Source: Phyto melanocephala (lineage: Eukaryota; Arthropoda; Insecta; Diptera; Rhinophoridae). From it: DNA of 64,000 bases. The stretch covers positions 75,899,126 through 75,963,125 of the forward strand of contig OW799237.1 in assembly GCA_941918925.1 (NCBI GenBank). Direction: 5' to 3'. Below are positions 1 through 11,777 of this stretch, one piece after another. The notes beneath the pieces were generated by a model, which worked only from the letters and a program-made list of their open reading frames with translations, did not search any database and was not told where the DNA came from. The position numbers were made by a program, and so were the translations under genes. Every line of letters starts with the position of its first letter. The stretch's first letter is position 1.

Positions 1-1372
1 AATTTTAAAAAGGCGGCACCTAGTTCGGCAACAACAAATATAAAAACGAAGTAATCATAATTATTGCAATATATTTTAAGAAAAAGTTAAATAATTTTTT
101 ATGATCGAATAGGAACAGAGAACTTGAGATCAATGTTCTTTAAAGCAAAACATTGGTCTCCTTGACCATCGATTTGTCATACTTTAAGATCTGACTGTAA
201 ATACTGAAGATACAACTAAAAATGTCAAAATGCGGCCCTATGTTCGTGAAGAAAAGCAAAATTGCTGAAAAGGCAGTTCGAAGCTTCTGGGAAGTATAGT
301 TTCAAAAAGTGGAGAGAGCAAAAAAGATTTTTAGATTAGACTTTGTAAGGCAAAACAAGTTCAATACATTCTGGAGATCACAAAATATCTTAACAGTTAT
401 ACCAAGGTCAAGGTTTTTAACAGCAATGTGAAATCTGTGATTCTATTTTTTTTCTGTAAACTGTTGTTGCAGAAGTATATTTAAAATATAACAGATCAGG
501 TTCTCTTCGGTTGGAGTGAATGAATGCGTTAGTTTGGGTGGCTGGAACACGCAATGGAAAAGCCAGATAACGATATTAGTTATATTGTTCATCGAATATA
601 ACCCCAAAGGTACTAAGAGATCTGGCAGATCTGCAAATACTTTGAGACAACAAATTGTCAAGGAGTTGCAAGACCATTGTGTATTCCAGAGTGAGCTGAA
701 ACTGCTGTGTAATGATAAAGAAATACGGAAAATATTTTTTGCAGCCCTATGTTCCACTGGGAATCGAAGGATTAATAATATATGTAGACATATTATGTTT
801 AAATATAGTAACATATGGGGCTACAACTTATTCGATTGCTGAGAAATGTTAACTTTTGTAGTAAAATTATGGAAGAAAAAAAAAAAACAGAAGCAGTCAT
901 GTTTTATTGTTCATATATCAGAAAGTTTTAGGGCCATTGTGTAAAATATAAAAAAAAAAAATATTTATATTTTTTTCCGGGTTCTGTTATTTAAATCAGG
1001 TTCAATCATTTATATTATTGATACAATAAATTCTTCAAAATTAATTTCAAATTTTAATTAAAGGCGTGATTAAATTTGATTAAATTAATTAAAATCGTTT
1101 TTAAAAAATCTAGGAATTTTTAATTAATATTTTCATTGTTTCATGTTTTCATTGATATTTTTCGCAATATATTTTCAGTTAAAAATCTTAATTTTTATTT
1201 AATTGATAGTGTAATGTTCATAATTGGAACAAAATAAAAAAAAAAAAAAAATTAATAAAATATTTTTGGCTTATCTTTGGAAAAAAAAAATGGATAATGC
1301 ACATACATACATATGTGTTATTTTAACAATTGATGCAATGAACATTTTTACAGCAAAAGAAAATACGGGACA
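1..1372. other. AT-rich sequence, no recognised gene
   Basis: The interval holds two overlapping unrecognised reading frames on opposite strands (about 443-842) and long A/T runs from 870 on. The + frame (516-842, 108 residues) has no motif I know, lies in a slightly less AT-rich patch (200-850), and is preceded by a stretch with several stops, so it could be an old transposon remnant. I cannot assign a function. Confidence 0.4.
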
Positions 1373-2138
1373 GGAAAGCTAACTGGGTGCATCAGCAATC
1401 ATATCAATATAATAGAAAATAAGGGTAATGACGCGTCAATGATTTTAAAAAAGAAAAATGCCTGGAAAAATATTTAAAGTCCTATGATTTCTGCGGGATA
1501 TAATCGCGACATTTCAAAACTTAAGTCGCAATAGGTACGTATGAAAGTAAGTGCTAGGAAGTCAGTTGCAAGCGTAAAACCGACTTTAATAGTGACTGGT
1601 TACTCTGAAATTATTCCTGAACTAAGTGCCGAGGACTGTCTTGAACAAGGTATGATAGCACACGAATTTGAAGAGGACGAAAGTTTAATAGACAGTGACG
1701 GCCTTGAAATAAACATGAACGAGCAATCTCTTTCAAAAAACACAGAAAAATCCCAACAGTAGCATAGAATGAATGCCTCGGTGACGATATCCCCAGCCAT
1801 AAAAAAGAATATCCGCCTTCCCAGCTTCAACGACTGAGAAATCTAACATTATTTTAGAGCGCCAGCGTCAAATTGCAAGAGTCATTACACTCCGAACAAA
1901 AAAACCAGCTCCAAGCAAAACAGCTTAATAACGAAATTGAACACCAAAAGGGGATGCACAAAATGGTGGATGATCAATTGAAGGAACTGCATTCTCTTTT
2001 GTTTTCACTTAAATCATCAATAATTGCGAAATGTCTTTTAATATTTTCCAAGTCAAAAATTTTATTTGTTTACAAAACAGCCATTTATCGGTCTGACAAA
2101 ATCCTGCCTTTAATTAACGGCAAGTTGTAATAATGGCC
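1373..2138 (+). pseudogene. PIF/Harbinger-type element remnant with Myb/SANT-like ORF
   Basis: Reading the + strand with frame changes from about 1460 gives a Myb/SANT-like trihelix pattern: a Trp near the start, then LKSQ-stop-VRMK, where the stop is a TAG in place of the expected Trp codon. A basic ARKSVASVK stretch and an acidic segment follow (HEFEEDESLIDSDG, 1660-1715). After two stops, 1873-2030 encodes a Gln/Lys/His-rich coiled-coil-like segment. The last 50 bases (about 2085-2138) match one arm of the Harbinger-like MITE at 60450-60664, which has a 3-bp TAA duplication. Harbinger elements carry a Myb/SANT-domain accessory ORF besides the nuclease, so I infer the 3' half of such an element. 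The nuclease gene is not visible. A host Myb/SANT pseudogene is the alternative. Confidence 0.45.
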
Positions 2139-2225
2139 ATAAAAGTAACCTTTAAAAAAAGTAAACTTTACAGCTTATAAAATGTACTTTATTTTTGTTT
2201 ATGATTATGGCCTATTATATTTACA

Positions 2226-2330
2226 ACCAACACTAAAATACCGATCAAAGAGTGCTGTTGATGATGATACCGTAGCTGGTTTTAAAAATACATTCTACTT
2301 GACTAGTTTCGATAGAAACTTACTTTTTCA
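2226..2330. repeat. Dispersed repeat shared with 54335-54425
   Basis: About 100 bases, including AAAGAGTGCTG, GATGATGA and CGTAGCTG in the same order and spacing, recur inside the inverted-repeat element at 53825-54562. The surrounding bases here do not show that element's GGGGTATTCACAAAGT terminus, so this is an internal fragment. Confidence 0.5.
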
Positions 2331-2535
2331 GTGTATTTTCTCATTATCACAAATAAAATTGAATTTGTTCATAAATAAAACAATTTAAAAATTATATGAA
2401 CTTGAAAGTCAGTATTAGAATCTTATAAACATTGTTATAAAAAGTAGTTGCATTTCCATAGTTTTAGATATTTCGTTTCCGCACGTTTATTTCTGTAATA
2501 ACGGTGAAAAATTAAAGTATTTGAAAAAAGTACTA

Positions 2536-3746
2536 AGGGGTGTCTCGAAATGCTTTTTTACATTTTTTACAGGGCACTACGCAAACAATTATTATTTAAT
2601 TAATTTTTTTGTTCCACTCTGTGATAGTTATAAGTGTCAACAATACTTTGTTAATAAGTTTATGAAAATTATTTAATCCGTATTTAAAATGTCGTCAAAT
2701 AGAGAAAAGGTGAGAAAAAATATTGTGGATATTTATAACGAAAATAAACAACTTTCTTACACTGAAGTTGCGCGACGGGCAAAAGTGTCCAGACAGATTG
2801 CCCGTAACGTTATTTTTAAATTCAAAAAAGACTTGTCTATTAAGCACAAGAAAGGTGGAGGGCCTCGTGGTTTTAGGAATCCTCAAATCGTGAAAAAGGT
2901 GAAAGCACTTTGGCACGAAAACTAAATATTTCGAAGTCGCTTGTAGAACGAATAAAGAAAAAAGAAAATTTAAGAACATTCAAAGTCAAGAAAGCTCCAA
3001 ACCGAAACGAAAAAGGAACAAAAACGGCAAGAATAAGAGCAAGACAGTTGCTACGTCACAAATTAAATAATTTTAATGGATGTATTTTAATGGACGATGA
3101 AACCTATTGTAAGGCTGACTATTCAGAGCTTCCTGGTCAGGGTTTTTATGTTTCTAATAAAAGAGCTAATGTTTCCGATAAATTTAAGTATAAAAAGATT
3201 TCAAAATTCGCCAAAAAATATATGATATGGCAAGCAATATGTACATGTGGGAATTTTATATTAATGAGTGCCTGAAAAAGGCTGTATTGCCATTATACAG
3301 AAGCCACAATATACCTCCATTGTTTTGGCCCGACTTGGCAAGCTGCCACTACAGCAAAGATGTCCTTGAGTGGTATGGTGCCAACAAAATAAATTTTGTA
3401 AAACATGAATCCACCTAATTGTCCAGAGCTAAGGCCTATTGAACGCTATTGGGCTATAATTAAGCAGTACCTAAGAACAAAGTTCAAAGCTTCTGAAAAT
3501 GTAAAAAAATTTTGATTTATTTGGAAAAAACCTATCAAACACTTCGGTAAAACGTGTGTCTAATGCACAGCGTTAAGAAAAAAGTGCGAAATTTTGCAAA
3601 AGAAAATAAAATTTTAAACTATGGTTTTTTGCATAATAAAGTTTAGAAATTTTTCTCCATAACGCCAATAAAATGTATTTTTTGTTTGAAAAAAACTAGA
3701 TTTGGGAGACATTTTAAAATGTAAAAAAGCATTTCGAGACACCCCT
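2536..3746 (+). mobile_element. Tc1/mariner-superfamily element with TA target duplication
   Basis: A 1,211-bp element has perfect inverted ends over at least 25 bases, beginning AGGGGTGTCTCGAAATGC at 2536 and ending in its complement at 3746. TA dinucleotides at 2534-2535 and 3747-3748 are the target duplication expected for this superfamily. The ends are near identical, yet the transposase inside is shortened and frameshifted, so this copy is non-autonomous. Confidence 0.88.
2689..3520 (+). pseudogene. Degenerate DDxE transposase (DD37E-like Tc1/mariner)
   Basis: The ATG at 2689 opens an N-terminal helix-turn-helix region (EVARRAKVSRQIARNVIF), then a Gly-rich linker and basic RNPQIVKKVKAL. 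A frame change near 2910 leads into a second helix-turn-helix (KLNISKSLVERIKKK) and the first catalytic Asp in LMDDETY (about 3090). After about 3270 the frame changes again and a segment seems to be missing. FWPDLASCHY (second Asp, about 3330) and PNCPELRPIERYWA (Glu, about 3440) follow, with 37 residues between Asp and Glu once a frame slip near 3410 is allowed. That spacing and the PPNCPELRPIE signature fit the DD37E group described from mosquitoes. The gene is inactive: at least three frame breaks. Confidence 0.8.
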
Positions 3747-3748
3747 TA

Positions 3749-4604
3749 CTTCACATTTATGTAACTGTTTTATTACAAACATGAAATAGTAGTTATTCTT
3801 TATTATACATGTAAATATATAAGTACGTAATAAAGTCAAAAAAGTATTTTTTTTTCCCGCACATGTTGTCAGTCTCTGGTATATAAAAAAAGTCCATAGA
3901 AAACATGCAATCGAGTCGTATGTATAAATATGAAATAATTAGCATAATAAACAATAGAATGCAAAAAACAAAATATTGAATAAAAGTATTATGCTATACC
4001 TCCATATTAAATCATAAGTATGCAAAAACTATCAATATTTTCAAATCCTATGATGTAATTTATTAAAATTTGAGTAAAAAAAATTTTTGAAAATGATTTA
4101 ATTGGCAACAATATTTATACTTGAGGTAATTAAATACTTATTATCTAGGTTTGTAAGTAACTACTTACAACGACTTTCGAATAATTTTTTTAAATTAAAA
4201 TTCAAAATAAATGAGATCAACTGATATAAATAAAGATTATCCATTCAAAGTACTTGAATGAGAAAACTAAGAAACTTACATGATTACATTTTTATGAGCT
4301 AATTTTTTTGTTCATCTAATATTGAATACTTTTTTATTTTTTTTTCCAAAGCTTACCTGCAAATAAATAAGAGAGATAGAGAGAAATGTGTTATAAAATC
4401 TATTAATTATTTATGACAAATAGCTAAGGAATGAGGATGTTGTTATGAAAACGTGAGAATATATTTAAAAGGTTAGTTGAATACATATTAAAAAAAATGA
4501 ACAAAAATAATTTAAAAAGTTAATTAAAAAAGTGTTGTTTCTTAAGAAAATGGGTTATCTTAAAATCGTATTCGAAGAAATTTAGCACATTTAAATAGAG
4601 AATA
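3749..4604. other. AT-rich non-coding DNA
   Basis: No coding frame, RNA gene or repeat end was recognised. The sequence is very AT-rich with short A and T runs. Confidence 0.5.
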
Positions 4605-5700
4605 ATACAGGGTGAGCCAAAAACATGGAGAACCTGGAGAGTAAATAAGAAAAAATGCTATATGCGCCGGTGCCGGGTCTGTTTCAGATTTTCAAATTTT
4701 TGCATAGTTAGTTGTATTTTTTTAGCCAAGCCCTTTCACTTGACACCGACATTGATAGGGTTGAGTTAAAAAAAATTATGCGCCATTTTGTGTAAGACAC
4801 CATATTGAGTTTTAACTTTTTCATATTTTTATGTGTTCTACTGATTAAGCCCATTCAATTGATACCAATATTGTGGGGGCTGAAGGGGATAAAGACGTAA
4901 TTATTTTATTTGACCAATATATCGGCCATTTTATTTTGGACGACATCTTCAATTTTAACTTTTTTATAGATTACTGAATTCAATGAGTCAACAAGTCCTT
5001 TCGATTAATATCATTATTGAGGGGGTTGAAATGGGCACATTTTCAATTACTAGATTTGATCCATATATAAATTTATTGTACGCCATTTTGTAGTAGTAGC
5101 AATCATGGATTTAAAATTTGCTTATAGTGTTATATATTTTGCTAGCTAAGCCCTTTGTTTTGATATCTATATCGGTCCTCTCTGTTGTCCAGACTCTGAA
5201 ATATCGATTCCCCTTTTTAAATTTCAAGAAAAACGCCAAAGCATTTATAAATTCGTTTTTGTGTTTATATCTCAGTTAGTCTCTAATTGAACTAACAGTT
5301 TTTCTCAGCAATTGTTTTCAAGACTATGTTTTGTATTTAGGAGTCTTGAGCGTGTCTAAAAATTTATTAGGAGCTTTTGATATTTAAAAAAAAGAGAATA
5401 TAAATTTTTTTTAATTATTTTTGCCCATAACTTTGCCGATTAATAACAGATTTGATTTTATGAATAGTCCTAGAGGCAATCATATCTACAAATAGAGCAA
5501 ATGTGTCTATAAATTATCATAGGGCTTTTATTTTATAATGAAAATAAAGGATGCAATTGTTTTATATGCTCATATCATAGAGGGTATGGGGTGATGGTGC
5601 TGGATTTCAAAGGCGATATATTTCCCGATATTTCCGAAAGATTGGTACTACGTACAGATTCTGTGCAACTTGTGGGGGCTTTGACGCAACGATAAATAAT
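4605..5700 (-). repeat. DINE-1-like repeat, long variant, 5' end missing
   Basis: Read on the - strand this is the long internal form of the DINE-like family: repeated CAAGCCCTTT...GATACC blocks, CGCCATTTT motifs, GCTCATATCTCAG-like and TTGCCGAT blocks in the same order as in the full copy at 55503-56467. The usual terminus beginning TTATACCCTTCAC and the (GTCY)n tract are absent. Confidence 0.7.
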
Positions 5701-5809
5701 AGCAAGATAAATTAATGGGTTTTAAGTGCCAGCGATTTCGCTTGAAGTTGCATCATTTATTTTTAAAAAAATGTTGCAAAAAAAAAATGTGCAAAATCTT
5801 TATAATTTC

Positions 5810-6710
5810 AGTACAAACTTGATAATCCGGATTAGCGAAGTCCAGACATGGTTTTTTATTAAATTGTGTACTCTTTAATCCGGATTGATTGCAACTTGAA
5901 AATCCGGATTGTATAGAAACTGTTGTGCAGTGTTAATCTCTATTAATTCTTACACCACAAACATAGTTTTTCTCTTTTTTTGCTGCAAAAACTAGCTACT
6001 TTGCTACTTGTGACCATCGATATGTGATTTAGCTTTGGAAAAAAGTTTTAACAGTTCTCGACAAACAAATGTGAATGACTATTTTACCAAGCAAAATAAT
6101 TCGAATTAGGGTGTTTATTATTATTTTCATGAATTTTAAAAACGAAATTTGCATCGAAAATGCATTTCACTTAGCTAGTATCAGATAATTTAATTTCCTT
6201 AGATATTATGTTATTATTAAACTTACAGCCTAAAATTAAATGTTATATAAATTTATATAAAGTTCAAATGCAATATTAAGAACAAAAACACGGGATCTGG
6301 GGCAAATTACGTCATTCGAACGTGATCGAAATTTGAAAAATCTTATTATATTCTTTATACCTAAAGCACAGCAAACTTGATCGTTCGAGTAAAATTCGGG
6401 TCGTGATCGAATGCCGTCATTGGGTCCCTGGTGTTAAATAAAAACATTGTTCAACTAATACCAAATTGCTTAAGCGACACCTTAAGCTACAAAAAGCAAA
6501 CGTTAAACTTGTGGTAATGGCGTCCAAAAAGAATACATGAAGAATTATTTAAATATTTAAATGATTAATAAATATAACATACAATTCGATATGTGTTTTA
6601 AAAGAATTTTTAATGCAAAAACAATGTTTTACAATTTTTATTCGTTAATCCGGATAATTTGATAATCCGGATTAGGGTTTGCAATCAATTATCTGGATTG
6701 AAAAATAAAA
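5810..6710. repeat. Inverted-repeat element with AATCCGGATT palindromes
   Basis: Palindromic AATCCGGATT sites lie at 5824, 5877 and 5901 on the left and at 6664 (plus a variant at 6647) on the right. GATTGATTGCAA on the left is mirrored by TTGCAATCAATT on the right. The paired arms suggest one inverted-repeat transposon of about 0.9 kb into which the MITE at 6296-6430 inserted. No coding sequence is visible. Tc1/pogo-type affinity is only a guess. Confidence 0.4.
6296..6430. repeat. Short palindromic MITE (copy 1)
   Basis: Arms GGCAAATTACGTCATTCGA and its near complement (TCGAATGCCGTCAT...) flank a 135-bp unit. A second copy lies at 52342-52478 with the same arm sequence and spacing. Confidence 0.65.
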
Positions 6711-6867
6711 AGCTGTACGTTTTTTTTTATTTTAACGTAGAATTTAAAATCTTTTAATAATTTTACATCTTTAAAAACTTTAAAAATATTAAAACAATTT
6801 TCACTTCACTTTTTTTCTCTCTCTCTCTCCTATAAACATAAGAGTCGAGCAATGAATTTCTTAAATT

Positions 6868-7348
6868 ATTATACCCTTCACCTGTGGTGCACAAGGGTAT
6901 ATATAGCTTTGTCATTCCGTTTGTAATTTCTACAATTTTCATTTCCGACCCCATAAAGTATATATTTTCTGAAAGCTTATGAATAGAGGAGTCGATTAAG
7001 CCCTGACCGTCTGTCCGTCTATCCGTCTGTCCGTGTGTTGGTTGAAATCAACTTTTAGAAGCAACTATATGTTCCTCAGATCTGTATATGGTATCAATCT
7101 CTTGGAAATATCCAGGAATGAATCGCTATTGAAATTCAGCACAATCGCCCAATAACTTTCTGAGATATGAGCAAAAAACCACGACCACCTCGTTTTTTTC
7201 ACAATTACATTTTTTTGGCTCAGCTGGGATTCGATGCCACTAACGTGTACGTATGCACGTATTTTATATGAGATTGTTATTGCATGACTACACGTTGTGA
7301 AGGGTATATAAGATTCGGCACGGCCGAATATAGCACTGTTACTTGTTT
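6868..7348 (+). repeat. DINE-1/INE-1-like repeat, full length short form
   Basis: It begins TTATACCCTTCACCTGTGG, continues with GGGTATATATAG, the block TTTCCGACCCCATAAAGTAT and a (GTCY)n proto-microsatellite (7008-7035), then GAGATATGAGC. It ends with the stem GATTCGGCACGGCCGAATAT and ACTTGTT. The order TTTCCGACC-CATAAAGTATAT-(GTCY)n, with a tail ending in CTTGTT, is the layout of INE-1/DINE-1 (mini-me) elements of flies, which are regarded as non-autonomous Helentrons. Confidence 0.82.
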
Positions 7349-7992
7349 TTCTTTATTTTAAGGTAAAAATTAAATACACCTTAAAAGGGACTGCAATATG
7401 AAAATATAACCCATATACTTACATACTTCAAATAAATATGAGAATATATGCATTTGGATAAATGCATGTGTATTTCCATTTGAAAATAAACAAAACAAAA
7501 AACAGTCCTATTATAACCTTGTAACACATATTAAGAATGTGTGCATTTCTCTTCTTGCATCCTTTCTAGTTAGTTAAAAGGTATGGAGGGAGAAAAGGAA
7601 AAACTTTTATGAAACATGCATACATATGAATGACAATAAAGAAAAATACTATTAAACCTATTCAACCAACAATTATTACAATAACCTAAAAAGCCTATTT
7701 ATTATTATTGTAACTTTTCCAACCAAGTTGGCATCATTACGTTTCCATTTAAATGTACTTTCAAGTAGAAAATGAGAACATATCGTTTGCAGTAGAGTAT
7801 AGTCAAAAGTAGCAATGTCGCTATTATACAAGTTGCCACTATTAAGAGAAAATTTAAAAAAGAAAACAATTACAGTCAGCAACTAAAGGGTATACCAATA
7901 AAGGCGTTTATACAATTTGTTTCTCATTTTTTTATAAGTCACTAATGCCAAATCTCTATAATAATCGAATGAGTTGTACATATAAATGATAA
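7349..7992. other. AT-rich non-coding DNA between two DINE repeats
   Basis: No gene, RNA or repeat terminus was recognised here. Confidence 0.4.
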
Positions 7993-8278
7993 AACAAGTA
8001 AGAGCGCTATATTCGGCCGTGCCGAATCTTATATACCCTTCACAACGTGTAGTCATGCAATAACAGTAGTTTGTATCACCATTCAACCCATATGAAATAC
8101 GTACATACATATAAAAAACATACATATATAAAAACAACCCATTTTTAAATTATAAATTTACGTATGTATGTTAAAAAAAAAATAAAAAAAGATAAAAAAA
8201 AAATTTAAAAAACAAAAAAAAAATTTTAAAAATAATTCATATATAAATATATAATAAAAAAAAATCAAAAAAAATAAA
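7993..8278 (-). repeat. DINE-1-like 3'-end unit (first of a tandem pair)
   Basis: It starts ACAAGTAAGAGCGC, followed by the ATTCGGCCGTGCCGAAT stem and CACAACGTGTAGTCATGCAA. It then runs into an A-rich tract and stops where a second unit of the same kind begins at 8279. Confidence 0.75.
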
Positions 8279-9038
8279 AACAAGTAACAGATCTATATTC
8301 GGCCGTGCCGAATCTTATATACCCTTCACAACGTGTAGTCATGCAATAACAATTGTTTGTATCACCATTCATCCCATATAAAATACGTGCATACGTACAC
8401 GTTAGAATAAATGTGGCATCGAATCCCAGCTGAGCCAAAAAATTTTATTTTATTTTATTTAATATATTATTTATATTTTATAATTTTTTTTTTTATTTTT
8501 TTTTAATTTTTTTTAAATTTTTTTAAAAAATTTTTTTAGAAAAATTTTTAAAAAATTTTTTTAAATTTTTTTTTAAATTTTTTTTTGTAGTTTTTTTTAT
8601 TATTTTTTTTTTTATTTTTAATATTTTTTTTTTGTAATTTTTTTTGTTTGGTATGTTTTTTACATGTATGTATGTATGTATGTATGTTGTTGTTGTAATT
8701 TTGAAAAAAAACGAGGTGGTCGTGGTTTTTTGCTCATATCTCAGAAAGTTATGGGGCGATTGTGCTGAATTTCAATAGCGATTCATTCCTGGATATTTCC
8801 AAGAGATTGATACCATATACAGATCTGAGGAACATATAGTGCTTCTAAAAGTTGATTTCAACCAACACACGGACAGACGGGCAGACGGACAGACGGTCAG
8901 GGCTTAATCGACTCCTCTATTCATAAGCTTTCAGAAAATATATACTTTATGGGGTCGGAAATGAAAATTGTAGAAATTACAAATGGAATGACAAAGCTAT
9001 ATATACCCTTGTGCACCACAGGTGAAGGGTATAAAAAT
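8279..9038 (-). repeat. DINE-1-like repeat, full length, with A/T-rich expansion
   Basis: Both termini are present: ACAAGTAACAG plus the GGCCGTGCC stem at the left, and CACAGGTGAAGGGTATAA at the right. It holds an inverted (GTCY)n tract (8870-8900), a T-rich low-complexity block (8440-8640) and a TATG microsatellite (8665-8690). Short reading frames inside (for example one beginning MGSEMKIVEI) recur in other DINE copies and are not genes. Confidence 0.8.
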
Positions 9039-9044
9039 AAAAAC

Positions 9045-9432
9045 AATTTTTTTTTTGGCTCAGCTGGGATTCGATGCCACGTTTTCTCTAACCGGTATAC
9101 ACGTTTGTATGTATGTATGTTGTTGTTGTAATGTTGTTTTTGTGAAAAAAAATCGAGGTGGTCGTGGGTTTTTGCTCATATCTCAGTTGTTTATGTACCG
9201 ATGTTTCTGATTTTTAATACCGATCTACTCCCGAATATTTCTGATATTTTAATACCTCACTCGGATCCAAGCGATGTCGGGGGCTTCAAAAAGTTGATTT
9301 CAACATACACACGGACAAACGATCAGACGGACAGAGCTTAATCGACTCCCCTATTCATAAGCTTTCAAAAAATATATATTTTATGGGGTCGGAAATAAAA
9401 ATTGTAGAAATTTCACACGGAAGGGTATAAAA
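9045..9432 (-). repeat. DINE-1-like repeat, partial
   Basis: It contains GGCTCAGCTGGGATTCGATG, the CTCATATCTCAG block, an inverted GTCY tract (9310-9335) and the terminus GGAAGGGTATAAAA. The stem-loop end is missing. It directly follows the preceding copy in the same orientation. Confidence 0.7.
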
Positions 9433-9726
9433 AAGCCTAAACTGATTTAATTTTATATGTGCAAAACAATTTTGGGGTTCATAGAATGGTAAAGCTACGC
9501 CAGTTTTATTTTCCATTTTATATGGAAAATTTTTAAGCTCTGAGGGGTTATTCCGTAATTCGATTAAACATTTTCGAATTACAATGTGTTAAGCAGGGTT
9601 GTCAGATTTATCACCAAATTCGATGTTAAAAATCGCCAAAACCTATTTTCCTTAATTTTTGACAATGAAATATATAATTATTAAAAATATTTTGTTTTTA
9701 TCCAAAAAAATAATCGAACCGGAATA

Positions 9727-9886
9727 AACTTACCATTTTACCACCCACTTTTTACCACTCATAAACACTCCCTGGAATGTATACAACAGCTTGCCAAAGT
9801 TTGAATCCGATCGGCTTTACAGTTTCGGAGTCTATAGCTAACACACACACACACACACAGAGTTACACTTTTATATATATAGATTA
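9727..9886 (-). mobile_element. Helitron 5'-end fragment
   Basis: Read on the - strand it starts TCTATATATATAAAAGTG, then an (AC)n/(GT)n tract, TAGCTATAGACTCCGAAAC and CGATCGG...AAACTTTGG, as in the complete copies at 10542 and 49967. The 3' hairpin and CTAG end are missing, so it is truncated. Confidence 0.7.
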
Positions 9887-9888
9887 TA

Positions 9889-10012
9889 TTTGCCTGTGTT
9901 CTGTATTTCGAGGGAAATTATAACATTCGGATTGCCATTACATTGTTGTTATAAACAATAACACTACAATGGCTATTCCGAGAGATTTAATTTTACTTGG
10001 GACACCTAAGAA
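9889..10012. repeat. Foldback MITE, partial copy of the 39191 family
   Basis: TGCCTGTGTTCTGTATTTCG, GATTGCCATTACATTG and TATAAACAATAACACTACAA match the palindromic unit at 39191-39318. The right arm is only partly preserved. Confidence 0.6.
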
Positions 10013-10029
10013 GGACTAGGTTTTTAACC

Positions 10030-10140
10030 TAGTCGATATTTAATAATAAAGAAATTGGTGCGTTCTTTTGGAGCGCACAACATGACAATTGGGCATAAGT
10101 ATATACCGGGTTTGGGAGTTTTATTACCCAAAAATTATTT
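10030..10140 (+). mobile_element. Non-LTR retrotransposon 3'-UTR fragment
   Basis: GCGCACAACATGACAATTGG, GCATAAGTATATACC, GGGTTTGGG and TTTTATTACCC correspond in order to the 3' UTR of the non-LTR insertion at 34898-35226. No coding part remains. Confidence 0.55.
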
Positions 10141-10541
10141 TGAAATATTAAATACCCCATACAATTTTTGAACTCATAATGCCAACATTTTGGTCATTCC
10201 ATTAAAAAAAAAGTACTAAATATACATTTAAAAACACACTCTATATATCGCTGTTGCAATAGCTCATATTGGAAAATCCTTTACAACAACACAAACAGCC
10301 GAGCGCATTACATACATACGTAAGTGTCGTAAGTAATGACATACTTTTTACAAGGGTTTAGCGTTAATAACGTTTGCATTAAATATACTTACATTTATAC
10401 ATTTAATATTTTGCTCAATATTTACTAAATTATTTGAGATAAACTTTTAAGAATTTAAAAATAAATGTTATTCAAAATACCATATAATTCAACGGATCGG
10501 CTAAAACCTACTAAATTACAACAAAAACACAACAACACAAA
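10141..10541. other. Unassigned AT-rich sequence
   Basis: No gene or repeat end was recognised in this interval. Confidence 0.4.
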
Positions 10542-11043
10542 TCTATATATATAAAAGTGAAACTCTGTGTGTGTGTGTGTGTTAGCTATAGACTCTGAAA
10601 CTGCAAAACCGATCGGGCTCAAACTTTAGTAAGTTGTTGTACACATACCAGGGAGTGTTTATGGGTGGAAAAAAGTGGGCGGGGCTACGCCCATAAAAAA
10701 TTAGTTATCATTTTAAGCTACTTGCACATGACCGATTTTTCTGAAACTTTGCACACATATTGAGCTGTCATGACTAAATAATTTCGTGATTAGAAAAGTG
10801 GGCAGTGCCACGCCTATAAAAAAAGGTATCTTTTTGAGGTACCTGCACTGGGCCGATTCTTCTGAAACTTTGCACACATATTGAGCTGGTTTAACTTTAC
10901 AATTTCGTGATTAGAAAAGTGGGCAGTGACACGCCCATAAAAAAAATTTTAATTTTTAGGTTTTTGCACTTGATATTCAATTAAAATTCAGAATGCGTTT
11001 TGATTTATTAAGGGGCGTAGCAACGCGCGCCGGGCTTTTCTAG
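10542..11043 (+). mobile_element. Helitron, complete ends, two tandem units
   Basis: The element begins TCTATATATATAAAAGTG after an A (10541). It ends ...GGGGCGTAGCAACGCGCGCC, GGGCTTTTCTAG, followed by T (11044). A 5' TC, a 3' GC-rich hairpin, terminal CTAG and A/T insertion are the Helitron hallmarks. Internally it has a (TG)n tract, the CCGATCGGGCTCAAACTTTA block and two ~120-bp units containing GTGGGCAGTG(C/A)CACGCC. It has no coding capacity and is 502 bp long. Confidence 0.85.
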
Positions 11044-11654
11044 TAATAATATAAAACTGAACAGGAAGCAGTCGGCCACGTCTTTAAAGCGCTTAAATAT
11101 ATTTTTTTAATTAATCGCAAATAAACTATTTGTTTTGTTAGAAAAAATATTAATTATTGGCGCCATGATACAAAATTATTTTTTTTATTTTTAACATCAT
11201 TTATCAACAAGACTGAATGTCACTATAAAAAACAAAACTACCAAAAAATTGCCTAATAATATTTTTTTTTTCGTTCTGTTTATCAATAAATAAGAATTAA
11301 TATATTACAATAAAAATTTGTCACCTAATAAAAAAAAAACTTGGCCATAAATGGAAACAAATAAAATTATAAAACAAATTTATTAATATTTGTAAGACAT
11401 TGGAATTATCTTTTTGGCTAAACCTGTTTTAATTTATTTTATAAACATACATATTTAGTTTGTGGGTTTTTTGTTCTTTTTTTTAATATCAGATTTTTAT
11501 TTAAAAAAAATTAAAAATGCATGCACACATCTACTGATACATATTACAATTGGCGCCACTTCGCTATTAAGTATAAAAACATATTAAGAACAAAATTTAT
11601 ATTTTAAGAAACGTATATGCTTAATCTTTGGATATCCAGCTAAAAAAAAATCTT
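11044..11654. other. AT-rich non-coding DNA
   Basis: Nothing recognised. Two short phrases, TGGCGCCA-like at 11159 and 11551, are isolated. Confidence 0.4.
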
Positions 11655-11761
11655 TTTTTTGTTAAATATTTTGCATTTTAACTTATATATTATTATACCC
11701 TTCACATTTTTGTTAAATATTTTGCAATTAAACTTATATGTATATTATTATACCCTTCACA
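11655..11761 (+). repeat. Tandem duplication of a DINE start junction
   Basis: A ~53-bp unit (TTTTTGTTAAATATTTTGCA ... TATTATACCCTTCACA) occurs twice in a row, 11655-11706 and 11707-11761. The second copy leads into the DINE repeat that the hAT element interrupts. Confidence 0.7.
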
Positions 11762-11777
11762 GTGAGTGTATGGGTAT
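11743..11777 (+). repeat. Left part of a DINE repeat split by the hAT element
   Basis: TTATACCCTTCACAGTGAGT followed by ATGGGTAT is the start of a DINE copy. Its continuation, GGGTATATATAGGTTTGTCA, resumes at 15880 beyond the inserted element. Confidence 0.8.

Noticed and set aside
8949..9131. Recurring peptide starting MGSEMKIVEITNGMTK (also near 6763, and a variant near 16198)
   Set aside because: It comes from the conserved TTTCCGACCCCATAAAG block of DINE repeats. There is no codon bias and it occurs in every copy regardless of context.
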